Origin: Bacteroidota bacterium
GTDB taxonomy: Bacteria > Bacteroidota > Bacteroidia > Chitinophagales > JADIYW01
Length of the DNA stretch: 64,000 nucleotides
NCBI GenBank assembly: GCA_016705125.1
Contig: JADIYW010000036.1
Span: 124,001-188,000 of the forward strand
Direction of reading: 5' to 3'
Positions 9,066 through 17,319 of the stretch are shown piece after piece. Below the pieces are notes generated by a model that made no database searches, was not told the DNA's origin, and worked only from the letters and a program-made list of their open reading frames with translations. Both the position numbers and the translations under genes were made by a program. Numbering within the stretch: position 1 is the first letter of the stretch; the number at the start of each line of letters is the position of its first letter.

Positions 9066-10067
9066 ATGCCTGATTCAAAAATAATAAATTCCAAAATAAG
9101 GATACAATTTTTAGTTTTATCAATCGGTATCCTTTTGATGCTGGGAAAATTCATTGCCTATTTGATTACCCATTCAAATGCAATATTAACTGACGCTTTA
9201 GAAAGTATTATTAATGTAGTAGCTGGATGTTTTGGCCTTTACTCATTACTATTAGCATCCAAGCCAAAAGACGAGGATCATCCTTATGGACATGGAAAAA
9301 TAGAATTTATTTCGGCAAGTATAGAAGGTATTTTAATCATTTTGGCAGGGATAGCAATAATTGGAAAATCTACCTTTAATTTGTATTATCCAAGTGCAAT
9401 ACATAAAATAGATGTCGGTATTTGGATAATAGGGATAAGTGGTGTCATAAATTTTATAATTGGTCAAATAGCTGAAATAAAGGGAAAAAAATCAGATTCA
9501 ATTACACTTATAGCGAGTGGCAAACATTTAAAATCAGACGCATATACGACAGTTGGAATTTTAATTGGATTGGTATTAATTTATTTTACCAAAATAATAT
9601 GGATTGATAATATCGTTGCGATTGCTTGTGGAATTTGGATTATCTATAGTGGTTACAAAATTTTGAAAGAATCCGTTGGTGGCATAATGGATGAAGCTGA
9701 TTTTACATTACTTGAAAAAATAACTGCAAATTTGGAAAAATATCGAAAACCTAATTGGATAGACATTCATAATCTGAGAACGATAAAATACGGCGACAAA
9801 TTACATATCGACTGTCATGTTACCTTGCCATTTTATTTTAGCGTAAAAGAAGGGCACAATGAAATAGATGAAATGGAGCAATTGATTGATCAAGTATTTG
9901 AAAAAAAAGTGGAGATATTTATTCATGTAGATCCTTGTAATCCTGATTTTTCTTGTTCGGTTTGCTTGCAATCAGCCTGTAATGAACGAAAAATTCCGTT
10001 TGATAAAAAAATTATATGGAATTTAGAAAATACGATGCAAAACAGTAAGCATGGAAAAAATCAATGA
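9066..10067 (+). CDS. Cation diffusion facilitator (CDF) family transporter
   Basis: 333 residues. Six membrane helices with the family's metal-site residues: SNAILTDALESIINV (helix 2 Asp) and HPYGHGKIEFI after it, then SGKHLKSDAYTTVGIL in helix 5. The C-terminal domain has an unusual Cys/His tail, HVDPCNPDFSCSVCLQSAC, which may bind metal. CDF proteins export Zn2+, Fe2+, Mn2+ or Co2+ in exchange for protons across the inner membrane; the exact metal is not deducible. The ATG is 12 bases after the bshA stop. Confidence 0.92.
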   Translation: MPDSKIINSKIRIQFLVLSIGILLMLGKFIAYLITHSNAILTDALESIINVVAGCFGLYSLLLASKPKDEDHPYGHGKIEFISASIEGILIILAGIAIIGKSTFNLYYPSAIHKIDVGIWIIGISGVINFIIGQIAEIKGKKSDSITLIASGKHLKSDAYTTVGILIGLVLIYFTKIIWIDNIVAIACGIWIIYSGYKILKESVGGIMDEADFTLLEKITANLEKYRKPNWIDIHNLRTIKYGDKLHIDCHVTLPFYFSVKEGHNEIDEMEQLIDQVFEKKVEIFIHVDPCNPDFSCSVCLQSACNERKIPFDKKIIWNLENTMQNSKHGKNQ

Positions 10068-10070
10068 AAT

Positions 10071-10130
10071 AATTTGGAAATTTGGAGATGTAGAAATGTG
10101 AGGATGTGAAGATGTGAGAATGTGTGAATC
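10071..10130. repeat. Degenerate short tandem repeat
   Basis: The spacer after the CDF gene holds imperfect units of 8-10 bases (AATTTGGA, then GATGTAGAA, ATGTGAG, GATGTGAA, GATGTGAG, AATGTGTGAA). No reading frame uses it. It looks like slippage-prone spacer of a kind often seen in Bacteroidota intergenic DNA. Confidence 0.5.
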
Positions 10131-10178
10131 AGAGATTAAAAAACCAGTAAAATGGTTGATAAATAACGATTTAGGAAT

Positions 10179-10997
10179 TTATTTGAAAGATTTTTCGGAA
10201 CGATAAAACAAATACATAAAATATCCTCCCATGCCTGTAAGTAAATGCCAAAGTGCATGTCCTTGAAAAATACTTAATGGATCGCATCCAATTTTTTTAA
10301 CATCTAGGGTTCTAACCACAATGGCAATTATCATTGACACTATGGATAAGATTAAGAAATTAGTATTGAATTTTTTAGTGTTTTTGTAAAGAAAAAATGC
10401 AATTTGAATACCTACTAAGCCAAATAAAAAAGGCAATAATATGGTACTGCTGATAATAAGATGAATATAAACAAAAAGGTAATTCAAAACCAATAAAGCA
10501 GTAATTACAACGATTTGAAGGTTCTTTTCTTGTTTTATAAAAGATAAAGAATTTCTGTAAACGGCATAGCCAAGCAAACCAAGTGTAAGGGCATAAGTGG
10601 CATTCATATCCACTCGTTGGGCGGTCCAGGTGAGCGATGCATGATAGTAGGTGCTTCCTAAAAAAAGGTAACAAAAATAAATCCCTTGAAGGATAGAAAA
10701 GGCAGGAAAACCAAATAATGGATTCCCTGTATTTTTGATTCTATAATCAGATATACCCAAACCAACTACTGAAATGCCAAAAAAGAGAAATGCTAAATTA
10801 GAATAAGAATTCATTGGTTGGCGCAAAAATTTGCTGAATTGATTTAACTCACAATACTCTGCATACTGACCACCATTTCCTAGTTTTCCAACCCAAATAA
10901 CATTTCCATCCAAAAATTTATTTAAAAACAGGAGCATCAAGCCTGTAAAAAGACAAATTAGAAATGAGGTAAAAAATAATTTATTTGCCTTAAGCAT
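10179..10997 (-). CDS. Ceramidase-like seven-helix membrane hydrolase
   Basis: 272 residues, about seven membrane segments. YCELNQFSKFLRQPMNSYSN near the start holds the Glu and Ser of the alkaline ceramidase/CREST family, STYYHASLTWTAQRVDMNA the conserved His and Asp, and FQGHALWHLLTGMGGYF the C-terminal His pair, together the expected zinc site. Family enzymes hydrolyse ceramide or related amides in the membrane. Bacteroidota often make sphingolipids, which fits, but the substrate is inferred. The gene is nine bases downstream of the potassium channel gene on the same strand. Confidence 0.8.
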   Translation of the reverse strand: MLKANKLFFTSFLICLFTGLMLLFLNKFLDGNVIWVGKLGNGGQYAEYCELNQFSKFLRQPMNSYSNLAFLFFGISVVGLGISDYRIKNTGNPLFGFPAFSILQGIYFCYLFLGSTYYHASLTWTAQRVDMNATYALTLGLLGYAVYRNSLSFIKQEKNLQIVVITALLVLNYLFVYIHLIISSTILLPFLFGLVGIQIAFFLYKNTKKFNTNFLILSIVSMIIAIVVRTLDVKKIGCDPLSIFQGHALWHLLTGMGGYFMYLFYRSEKSFK

Positions 10998-11005
10998 TTG
11001 ATTTT

Positions 11006-11806
11006 TTATTTCTTTTTCACCAAATTATTAAAAAAATGATTATAATCTTCTATTTCGGTAGATGCTATTTTAGACCCAATATATGCACCGCCAATATATT
11101 CAGGAAGAATGACTTCATGAGCGCCTGCCATTTTTAATTTATTTACATTTTCAGGATCAGATGCCCTACTATAGATGGTAATGGTATTGCTTTTTTCCTT
11201 TGCCGACAATACTAGAAATACATTTTCGGCATCTGAAGGCAAAGTAGCAACTATTGCTTTAGCCCTTTCAATACCAATTACATCAATAATTTCATCATTT
11301 GTAGCATTACCTTCAATAAAAATATAATTTCTTTCTTTATGCATTCGTATTTTTTCTATGTCCTTTTCAATAATGATAAAAGGAATCTTTTGTTGTTCTA
11401 AAACACTGCTGATTGCGTGACCAAGCCTTCCAAACCCACAAATAATAACGTGGTCAGTCATGTTATTTAATACATTTTCCATTTTTCTTTGTTTTAAGTA
11501 TTTTCTAAATTCTCCATCCAAAAAAAGCGTTGATAATTTGGTTATAGCATAGGTAAAAAAAGCTAAATTAAATACAATCATTACCATAGTAAACACTCTT
11601 CCAGCTGTTGACAAATCAATTACTTCATAAAAACCAACAGTGCTAGCAGTAATTATAACCATATACAATGCGTCGAACCAATATGCATCTTCAATTAAAA
11701 TGTAACCTATTGTGCCAAAACTTATTAGCGCAATAAAAAGCCCAATAGAAACCAATAAGGTTTTGTAAATTCTGGTTCTAAAATCTTTTATATAATTAAT
11801 TTTCAT
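11006..11806 (-). CDS. Two-helix potassium channel with RCK (TrkA-N) domain
   Basis: 266 residues. Helix 1 (about 17-37) is followed by a pore segment ITASTVGFYEV, whose TVGF is a variant of the K+ selectivity filter TVGYG, then helix 2. Residues about 115-260 form a TrkA-N Rossmann domain starting VIICGFGRLGHAIS, with the acidic IIIEKD after beta 2. The layout is that of MthK-like channels gated by cytosolic ligand. The filter here ends FYE rather than YGD, so strict K+ selectivity is not assured. It is probably cotranscribed with the ceramidase-like gene. Confidence 0.85.
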   Translation of the reverse strand: MKINYIKDFRTRIYKTLLVSIGLFIALISFGTIGYILIEDAYWFDALYMVIITASTVGFYEVIDLSTAGRVFTMVMIVFNLAFFTYAITKLSTLFLDGEFRKYLKQRKMENVLNNMTDHVIICGFGRLGHAISSVLEQQKIPFIIIEKDIEKIRMHKERNYIFIEGNATNDEIIDVIGIERAKAIVATLPSDAENVFLVLSAKEKSNTITIYSRASDPENVNKLKMAGAHEVILPEYIGGAYIGSKIASTEIEDYNHFFNNLVKKK

Positions 11807-11857
11807 GCAATATGTTATATCATCTCCAAAAGGATTTTTTAAAAATAATAAAAAAGA

Positions 11858-13339
11858 TTAAATTAACTTCTTCAATGCCAAAAAAACCTGCAACAACGCC
11901 CAAGTGTCCATTTTACAATATTCTAATAAATGTTGTCGCCAAAACTCGATTTTGGATTTGTCTTCTTCATAAAGCAACTCATTGAAAATTGCCATTGCTT
12001 CTTGTCCATCTTTGACACTTAAATTTTGATAGTCTTCACCTTCTACAAGCGTTGGCAAAATAGCCTTTAACGAATAAGATCCCTTCATACTAGGGTGATA
12101 ATAATAATTATCTTTAAAAGGAATTTCGAAATCTACCATCCTATTAATTCTATCTTTAATTTCCTTCATTCTTTCTGGAAAAAGTTGCCCTAATTGATTA
12201 AGTGTACCAATTTCCATTAGCGTATTAAAAACAAGGATTTGGCCTGTAATCGTTGTAAATTCTAGAAATTTATCCAAAAATTCTTTTCTTGGATCTTCAC
12301 TTTCATTAGCCAAAAATTCAAAATGGATGGGTTTATCTCCTTCTTTTTCTATAAAATGCAAGGAAAACTGAAAAGGAATATTTTGAAATGGCGCAGTGCC
12401 ATCAAACAAAGGAATGGCGGATTGAAATGCTTCTAAGTCGAAAAAATATATTGGGTACTGAATTTTGTTATAAAATTGTTTCAAGAGCTCAGTATTCACA
12501 ATTGCCTTTTCTTGTTGCAAGGCTTGAGATTGCAGTTTCACCTTCTCTCTTTCTAAAAACAATTCGGGTAATTCGGAGATTTTTTGTTTGCCTTGCAAGT
12601 ACAATTCTATTTTTTCATCCAAATTGATTCCGCCTATATCAAAAATTTGATTTTCGGCGATTCCCTTCCAACAGTATCCTTTAAAGTCGCAAGTATAAGG
12701 CTTAAAACAATGTTTCCCAATGGAAATATCAGGAACAGTATCTTGAGAAAGTGTATGTGTAGCTTGTTTGATTGTTTCTAATATAAATGGTTGTTTTTCA
12801 ACTATTTCCTCTAAAACAGAAGTGGCTTTAAACAACTTATTCAAATCTAGGTCTCCCTTTTTTATATAATTTGAATCTAGGTGAAGTATAAAAAAATCTT
12901 CTAATTTTAATCCTGATTTTGTAATTACATGGTATTGTATTGCGGCATCGAGTAAATAGGTCTTTGAAATTTTAAATGAACTTTTTACCTCATATGCATA
13001 CCATTTTCCTTCCTTAAGCACCAGCATATCCAATGCGACTAAAACACCTTGATATTTAAAGCTAGCCTCATAGATCACTGGAAAATTAAGAGAAATAAGT
13101 GCAGTTGTGGCAGCAATAGAAGCATCATAAGAATAGGGATTTGGTGGTGAAACATCTCTACCTCCTGGAAATAATTTTTGAGCCAACTCACCTATTCGAT
13201 GGCCTCTATTAAAAATTTGTTGCTGTACCTTATCAATCTTATCTCGTTGATTATAAGCGGTTTTGTATAAATAAAGTGATTTTTGGCATTGCAATCCTCT
13301 AATGAGTGTTGATTTGCTTAAAGACATTGTTTTTGCCAT
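11858..13339 (-). CDS. Predicted dual nuclease: Cas4/RecB-like domain plus DUF2779 (DEDD-type) domain
   Basis: 493 residues. The N-terminal half has the parts of a PD-(D/E)XK nuclease of the Cas4/AddB type: E91, D104, E117-x-K119 (YEVKSS) and Q135, with four cysteines placed for an iron-sulphur cluster (C18, then C211, C217 and C223 in HCFKPYTCDFKGYCW). The C-terminal half is DUF2779, which looks like a DEDD exonuclease: YFFDLEAF (D301, E303), VFNTLMEIGTL and YCKMDTWAL. Family knowledge supports a nucleic-acid role but not a defined pathway. It is the second gene of a pair with the DUF2130 gene 23 bp upstream. Confidence 0.82.
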   Translation of the reverse strand: MAKTMSLSKSTLIRGLQCQKSLYLYKTAYNQRDKIDKVQQQIFNRGHRIGELAQKLFPGGRDVSPPNPYSYDASIAATTALISLNFPVIYEASFKYQGVLVALDMLVLKEGKWYAYEVKSSFKISKTYLLDAAIQYHVITKSGLKLEDFFILHLDSNYIKKGDLDLNKLFKATSVLEEIVEKQPFILETIKQATHTLSQDTVPDISIGKHCFKPYTCDFKGYCWKGIAENQIFDIGGINLDEKIELYLQGKQKISELPELFLEREKVKLQSQALQQEKAIVNTELLKQFYNKIQYPIYFFDLEAFQSAIPLFDGTAPFQNIPFQFSLHFIEKEGDKPIHFEFLANESEDPRKEFLDKFLEFTTITGQILVFNTLMEIGTLNQLGQLFPERMKEIKDRINRMVDFEIPFKDNYYYHPSMKGSYSLKAILPTLVEGEDYQNLSVKDGQEAMAIFNELLYEEDKSKIEFWRQHLLEYCKMDTWALLQVFLALKKLI

Positions 13340-13362
13340 TATCGGTTTTATTAAATATTAAA

Positions 13363-14583
13363 TTATTCGTCAATTTTAAAAAAATCATCGTTATTGCCCA
13401 ATAAATCGAAATCGGGAACAGATGAACCAGCAATACCCATAATAGATCCATCAATTTGCGATGTATTAATTAGAACCTTTTCTAGTTGTTTTTCGCGAAA
13501 TTTCCACATTTTTTCCATTGTATCTCGCTCCTTTTGAATCGTCATTTTCATAGATAAAAAGCCTTCTCTAATTGCCGAAATTCCTTGCTTGAATTCATTG
13601 CTTGTTAGATAATTATACAACATCACCATTTTGTCCCCCTTGTTTTCTTGCGATTTAATAGTCAAATTAATCTTTATTAATCCATCACGAAGTGCCTTTA
13701 CAAGGCTTTTTACTTCTGAAAAGCTACACACCCAAACACCATCGCGCTGGTGCAAATCTTTAGTATCTTTGGGCATAGATTGTGTAACAATCACGGCTAT
13801 ATCCGCTTGAGTAGCAATGGAATCAACTTTAAGCTTCTCTACCCAATCATTATCCCAAGCTTTGGTTCGTTTGCTTTCAAAAATAATTTTACCACATGAT
13901 TGCCCAAAATTATTGCGTACATTTTGTATTAAATCGGCACCTTTTACGCCTTTGGGTACGTCCTGTATTTCGTCGAATGGAAAAATTTCTTTTAGCAAAT
14001 CCGCCAATAAAAGTTCGGCAACCTCTCCTTGCATTTGCATGGAACCTTGCTCCATTTTGCGTTTCATTTCTTCCAATTTTTCACTTAATTGTCGTAGTTT
14101 TTCATCTTTTTCTTTTATGTTTAATTGCGATCTTTCGGATTCTATTGTTTTAATTCTTTCGGTTTCTTGCAATAGCTTTTCACTCATTTGTCTTTGAAAA
14201 TCTAGCTCTATCGTTTGTTTTTGTTCTGTCAATTGTCTTTTTAATTTCTCATTTTCTATTTCCTTAGCCCTCAAATCAGCAATTTTTTGTCTACTTTCTG
14301 TTTGTTCATCTTCTAGTAATTTAATTTTGGATAAATTCTCCGTTTCTAATTTTTCTTTGATTTCCTTTTCCAAAAGGGTCTTTTGGGCTTGGATTCCTTC
14401 ATTGACTAACTTACCAATATTTTTCTCCTTTTCCTCCATTTCCTTCTCCTTTTTGCCCACCAAATTTGTATATTTTTGATTAAACTCAATTTTTAATTTC
14501 TTTTCTATTTCAATAGAAAGTACCTCTTCAGCATTGAATTCAAACTTACAATTTGGGCATGTTATTTTAGCACTTGCAGACAT
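13363..14583 (-). CDS. DUF2130 protein, coiled coil with a predicted nuclease-like domain
   Basis: 406 residues. A CPNC motif at 9-12 is followed by a long charged coiled coil (about 25-185). The conserved DUF2130 domain then reads GEVAELLLADLL (E187, E190), KGADLI (D217) and KIIFESKRTKAW (E236-x-K238). The order Glu, Asp, E-x-K is what a PD-(D/E)XK active site would show; I infer this, since the family has no assigned function. The gene precedes the Cas4-like/DUF2779 gene by 23 bp on the same strand, implying a shared transcript and perhaps joint action on DNA. There is no signal peptide, so it is cytoplasmic. Confidence 0.85.
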   Translation of the reverse strand: MSASAKITCPNCKFEFNAEEVLSIEIEKKLKIEFNQKYTNLVGKKEKEMEEKEKNIGKLVNEGIQAQKTLLEKEIKEKLETENLSKIKLLEDEQTESRQKIADLRAKEIENEKLKRQLTEQKQTIELDFQRQMSEKLLQETERIKTIESERSQLNIKEKDEKLRQLSEKLEEMKRKMEQGSMQMQGEVAELLLADLLKEIFPFDEIQDVPKGVKGADLIQNVRNNFGQSCGKIIFESKRTKAWDNDWVEKLKVDSIATQADIAVIVTQSMPKDTKDLHQRDGVWVCSFSEVKSLVKALRDGLIKINLTIKSQENKGDKMVMLYNYLTSNEFKQGISAIREGFLSMKMTIQKERDTMEKMWKFREKQLEKVLINTSQIDGSIMGIAGSSVPDFDLLGNNDDFFKIDE

Positions 14584-14737
14584 ATCATTTTTAATTATTG
14601 GATAAAGATAAATTCAATAAATGAATGAATTATAAAAAAGCAATTCTTTTTATAACTGAAAATTAATCCTTGAATTTTAAAATGCTAGTAAGTTGTAGTA
14701 AATTTACATAATTATTCGCCTCTTAATTGATAAAAAT

Positions 14738-15478
14738 ATGAAAAAGATATTATTAACTACATCGCTTTTATGCATTATATTTTTTACAAATGCCCAAAAA
14801 GGCTGGTATATGGTGGCAAATGGACAAGCCAATGCATCTTATATCATGAACCAAAATAGCTATGGAAGTCCGGAGCTGAATTATAAAACCACCATTGGAT
14901 ATGGAGGAAATATTGGAGCAGGCGTAAATTTTAATAACGAAATTGGCTTACAACTAAATGCTGGAATAACAAAAACAGGACAAAAATATGCAGATGACTT
15001 TAAAATTGGCCCTCAGAAATTTGAGAAAAACACGAAAGATGTTGATTTAACATATATGACTGTGGGATTATTATTTCGATATGCTCCAATACTTTCTAAA
15101 CAGGAATATGTTGATGATCCAAAAATTAAGTTGGTTATTATGGTTGGTCCACAATTGAATTGGTTAGCAAAAGCAAATGTAAGCTATGAACGAGCTGGCG
15201 CAGAGGTGGGTTATCCATTTGCAAAACCAGAATTAGATTATAAGCCAGTGGGATATGACAGAGATTTATTTCAAAAAATAATGGTGAGTGGCGTTGTTTC
15301 AGTGGGAATAGATTATTTAATTACGCCTAAATTCTTTTTAAATGCCGCAATTAGAACGGAAGTAGGTTTTAATGACATCAATTCGAAGGCATACAGAAAA
15401 CATGAAGGTTATGGTTCCAGTCGAATCCTTAATCCGGGCTTACAATTCGGCTTAGGTTTCTTTTTTTCAAGAGATTAA
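14738..15478 (+). CDS. Secreted outer-membrane beta-barrel protein
   Basis: 246 residues. MKKILLTTSLLCIIFFTNAQ is a signal peptide with the usual Bacteroidota Gln after cleavage. The mature part alternates polar and aromatic residues and ends in an aromatic strand (LQFGLGFFFSRD), as in porin-family eight-stranded barrels of the PF13568 type. No enzyme motif is visible. It stands alone, facing the unassigned gene at 15,489 tail to tail with only ten bases between. Confidence 0.75.
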   Translation: MKKILLTTSLLCIIFFTNAQKGWYMVANGQANASYIMNQNSYGSPELNYKTTIGYGGNIGAGVNFNNEIGLQLNAGITKTGQKYADDFKIGPQKFEKNTKDVDLTYMTVGLLFRYAPILSKQEYVDDPKIKLVIMVGPQLNWLAKANVSYERAGAEVGYPFAKPELDYKPVGYDRDLFQKIMVSGVVSVGIDYLITPKFFLNAAIRTEVGFNDINSKAYRKHEGYGSSRILNPGLQFGLGFFFSRD

Positions 15479-15488
15479 TAGTTAATTA

Positions 15489-16322
15489 TCAACGATTAAG
15501 ATGTAGTCTTCCATTTGCTACAAGAGTAGCCCTAATCCCTTTTTCGTTTGCATACAATCTTTCAATTTCTAAGTCGTGCAATGCGCCATTTACAATAAAA
15601 GAGGGGTCATTTTGCGCTTTGTTAATTTCTTCTTGCGCGGCAATTCGGGCATTAAACAATTCCTCTCTAACATTTACTCTTAAAAAATCAATTAATAATT
15701 TCCTAAATTCAGCATGATGCCTTTTATCAATTTGAAGGATAATAAAATCACTTTCAAGAATTTTATAATCCAAATCCTGAGTAATAGCTGTTTTTTTGTC
15801 GACTAAATATTTCAAATTTCCTGAAATACGCAATTTGCCTTTTACAATTTTAGTTATTTTCCACCATTTAGCTGTTCCAGAAATTTCTAGATCGACCCAT
15901 AATTTTTTATCTTCATATCCTAATGCAATTTTATGGATGGTAAATTTATATTTTCCATCTTCTAAATCGTATTCAATATTGGCAAAATTTTGGGTTAAAT
16001 ATTTTGCAGCGTTAACAAAGTCCATTCGGGCGACCGCAAAAACTTGAAATTTATAAGAAAGTAAAGGCCGGGTACCCCATTTAAAAAAATCGAAGATTTG
16101 AAATGGATTACTTAACCTTTTTTCTATAATATTTTCTACATATGACTTTACTTCAACGTTTACTATTGAGCCTTCAAAATCTAAGGGAAAATCATTTTCA
16201 TAAATACCAATTGGCTGAAGCGATAATAATTGCTTTAGTTTATTACTTGTAACAAATGACCTTAGGATAGGCTCCCAAGATTTTTTAAGAATTTCTTCAC
16301 TAATATATTGGTAGAGTGTCAT
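15489..16322 (-). CDS. Unassigned protein, possibly DUF4403-like
   Basis: 277 residues, no signal peptide and no clear membrane helix. The pattern is of repeated beta strands with two short helices, and the end (GIRATLVANGRLHLNR) resembles the closing part of DUF4403 lipid-binding-like proteins. It is shorter than the usual roughly 450-residue DUF4403 protein and lacks a lipobox, so I hold the family name loosely. A Lys/Arg-rich segment (KIVKGKLRISGNLKYLVDKK) sits mid-protein. Confidence 0.6.
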   Translation of the reverse strand: MTLYQYISEEILKKSWEPILRSFVTSNKLKQLLSLQPIGIYENDFPLDFEGSIVNVEVKSYVENIIEKRLSNPFQIFDFFKWGTRPLLSYKFQVFAVARMDFVNAAKYLTQNFANIEYDLEDGKYKFTIHKIALGYEDKKLWVDLEISGTAKWWKITKIVKGKLRISGNLKYLVDKKTAITQDLDYKILESDFIILQIDKRHHAEFRKLLIDFLRVNVREELFNARIAAQEEINKAQNDPSFIVNGALHDLEIERLYANEKGIRATLVANGRLHLNR

Positions 16323-16382
16323 TCTTGTAATTGAAACTAATTTTAAAACAAAGAAAACATTTTAAAATGAAAAAAAAGGAAG

Positions 16383-16416
16383 TTGATAGAAAAGTTCTGT
16401 TTAAATTCTACATTTG
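16383..16416 (+). promoter_or_regulatory. Probable promoter of the EamA gene
   Basis: TTG at 16383-16385 and TACATTTG at 16409-16416 are 23 bases apart. The -7 is an exact TAnnTTTG. It lies nine bases before the TTG used as start codon, which implies a very short leader. Confidence 0.45.
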
Positions 16417-16425
16417 TAAAAAAAA

Positions 16426-17310
16426 TTGGAAACAACAAACCAAAAAAAACTACTTATTGATTGGGCATTACTCTGTTTACTAGCTTTCATTTGGGGGTTT
16501 TCATTTTTCTTTATTAAGCAAGGATTATCTGTCTTTTCGGCTTATCAAGTGGGTGCGCTAAGAATATTTATTTCCTTTATTGTATTTTTTCCTTTTTTAT
16601 TTATTAAAAAATGGCAATTTCCGACAAAAAAAATAGTTCCAATAGTAATTATAGGACTTTTAGGCAGTGGATTTCCTCCATTTCTATTTGCAATGGCTGA
16701 AACCAAAATTAGCAGTTCAGTTGCAGGTATTTTAAACAGTACGACCCCAGTTTTTACACTAATAATTGGCTCTTTATTTTTCAATAGTATTTTGAATACA
16801 AAAAAAATAATAGGTGTGTTGTTGGGCTTAGTAGGTTCAGTGATAATTATTGCAATAGGCGAAAATGGGTCATTTAATTTCGATTTTGGATATGCATTAT
16901 TAGTCGTTTTGGCTACCCTATGCTATGGCACAAGTGGAAACTTGCTAAAGAAACATATAAAAGGAGAACATCCTTTATTGATTAGTTTATTAGCTTTTTG
17001 CTTTATGGGCCCTTTTGCCGGCGTCTATTTATTCAGCACCGACTTTGTACAGGTAATGAAAACAAATCCTATGGCTTTGGAGAGCCTTGGCTATCTTTCC
17101 ATTTTGGCTATAATAGGAACCGCCTTGGCCTTATTTTTATTTAATACATTGGTGATAAGAACCAATGCATTATTTGCGAGCACCGTTACTTTTTTAATTC
17201 CTTTAGTAGCAGTAATAATTGGATTATTAGCTGGCGAACAGTTAGGAATGATTCATTTAATAGGATTAGGATTTATTTTACTTGGCGTATTAATTACGAG
17301 TAAAAGTTAA
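16426..17310 (+). CDS. EamA/DMT family permease
   Basis: 294 residues, ten membrane helices in two five-helix EamA repeats (LLAFIWGFSFFFIKQGL opens the first, ALLVVLATLCYGTSGNLL the second). Members of the drug/metabolite transporter superfamily export small metabolites such as amino acids across the inner membrane; the cargo is unknown. There is no ATG near the expected start, so I take the TTG at 16426, supported by the -7 box just before it. The stop is ten bases from the ftsH stop, which converges from the other strand. Confidence 0.88.
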   Translation: METTNQKKLLIDWALLCLLAFIWGFSFFFIKQGLSVFSAYQVGALRIFISFIVFFPFLFIKKWQFPTKKIVPIVIIGLLGSGFPPFLFAMAETKISSSVAGILNSTTPVFTLIIGSLFFNSILNTKKIIGVLLGLVGSVIIIAIGENGSFNFDFGYALLVVLATLCYGTSGNLLKKHIKGEHPLLISLLAFCFMGPFAGVYLFSTDFVQVMKTNPMALESLGYLSILAIIGTALALFLFNTLVIRTNALFASTVTFLIPLVAVIIGLLAGEQLGMIHLIGLGFILLGVLITSKS

Positions 17311-17319
17311 AATAAAAAC

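Noticed and set aside
10071..10130. CRISPR array
   Set aside because: Units are 8-10 bases, degenerate and without spacers; no cas genes are near apart from the Cas4-like domain, which belongs to a DUF2779 protein.
11858..14583. The nuclease pair as part of a CRISPR or restriction system
   Set aside because: No methylase, helicase, Cas1/Cas2 or repeat array lies nearby, and the neighbours are a K+ channel and a beta-barrel. A defence role is possible but not supported.
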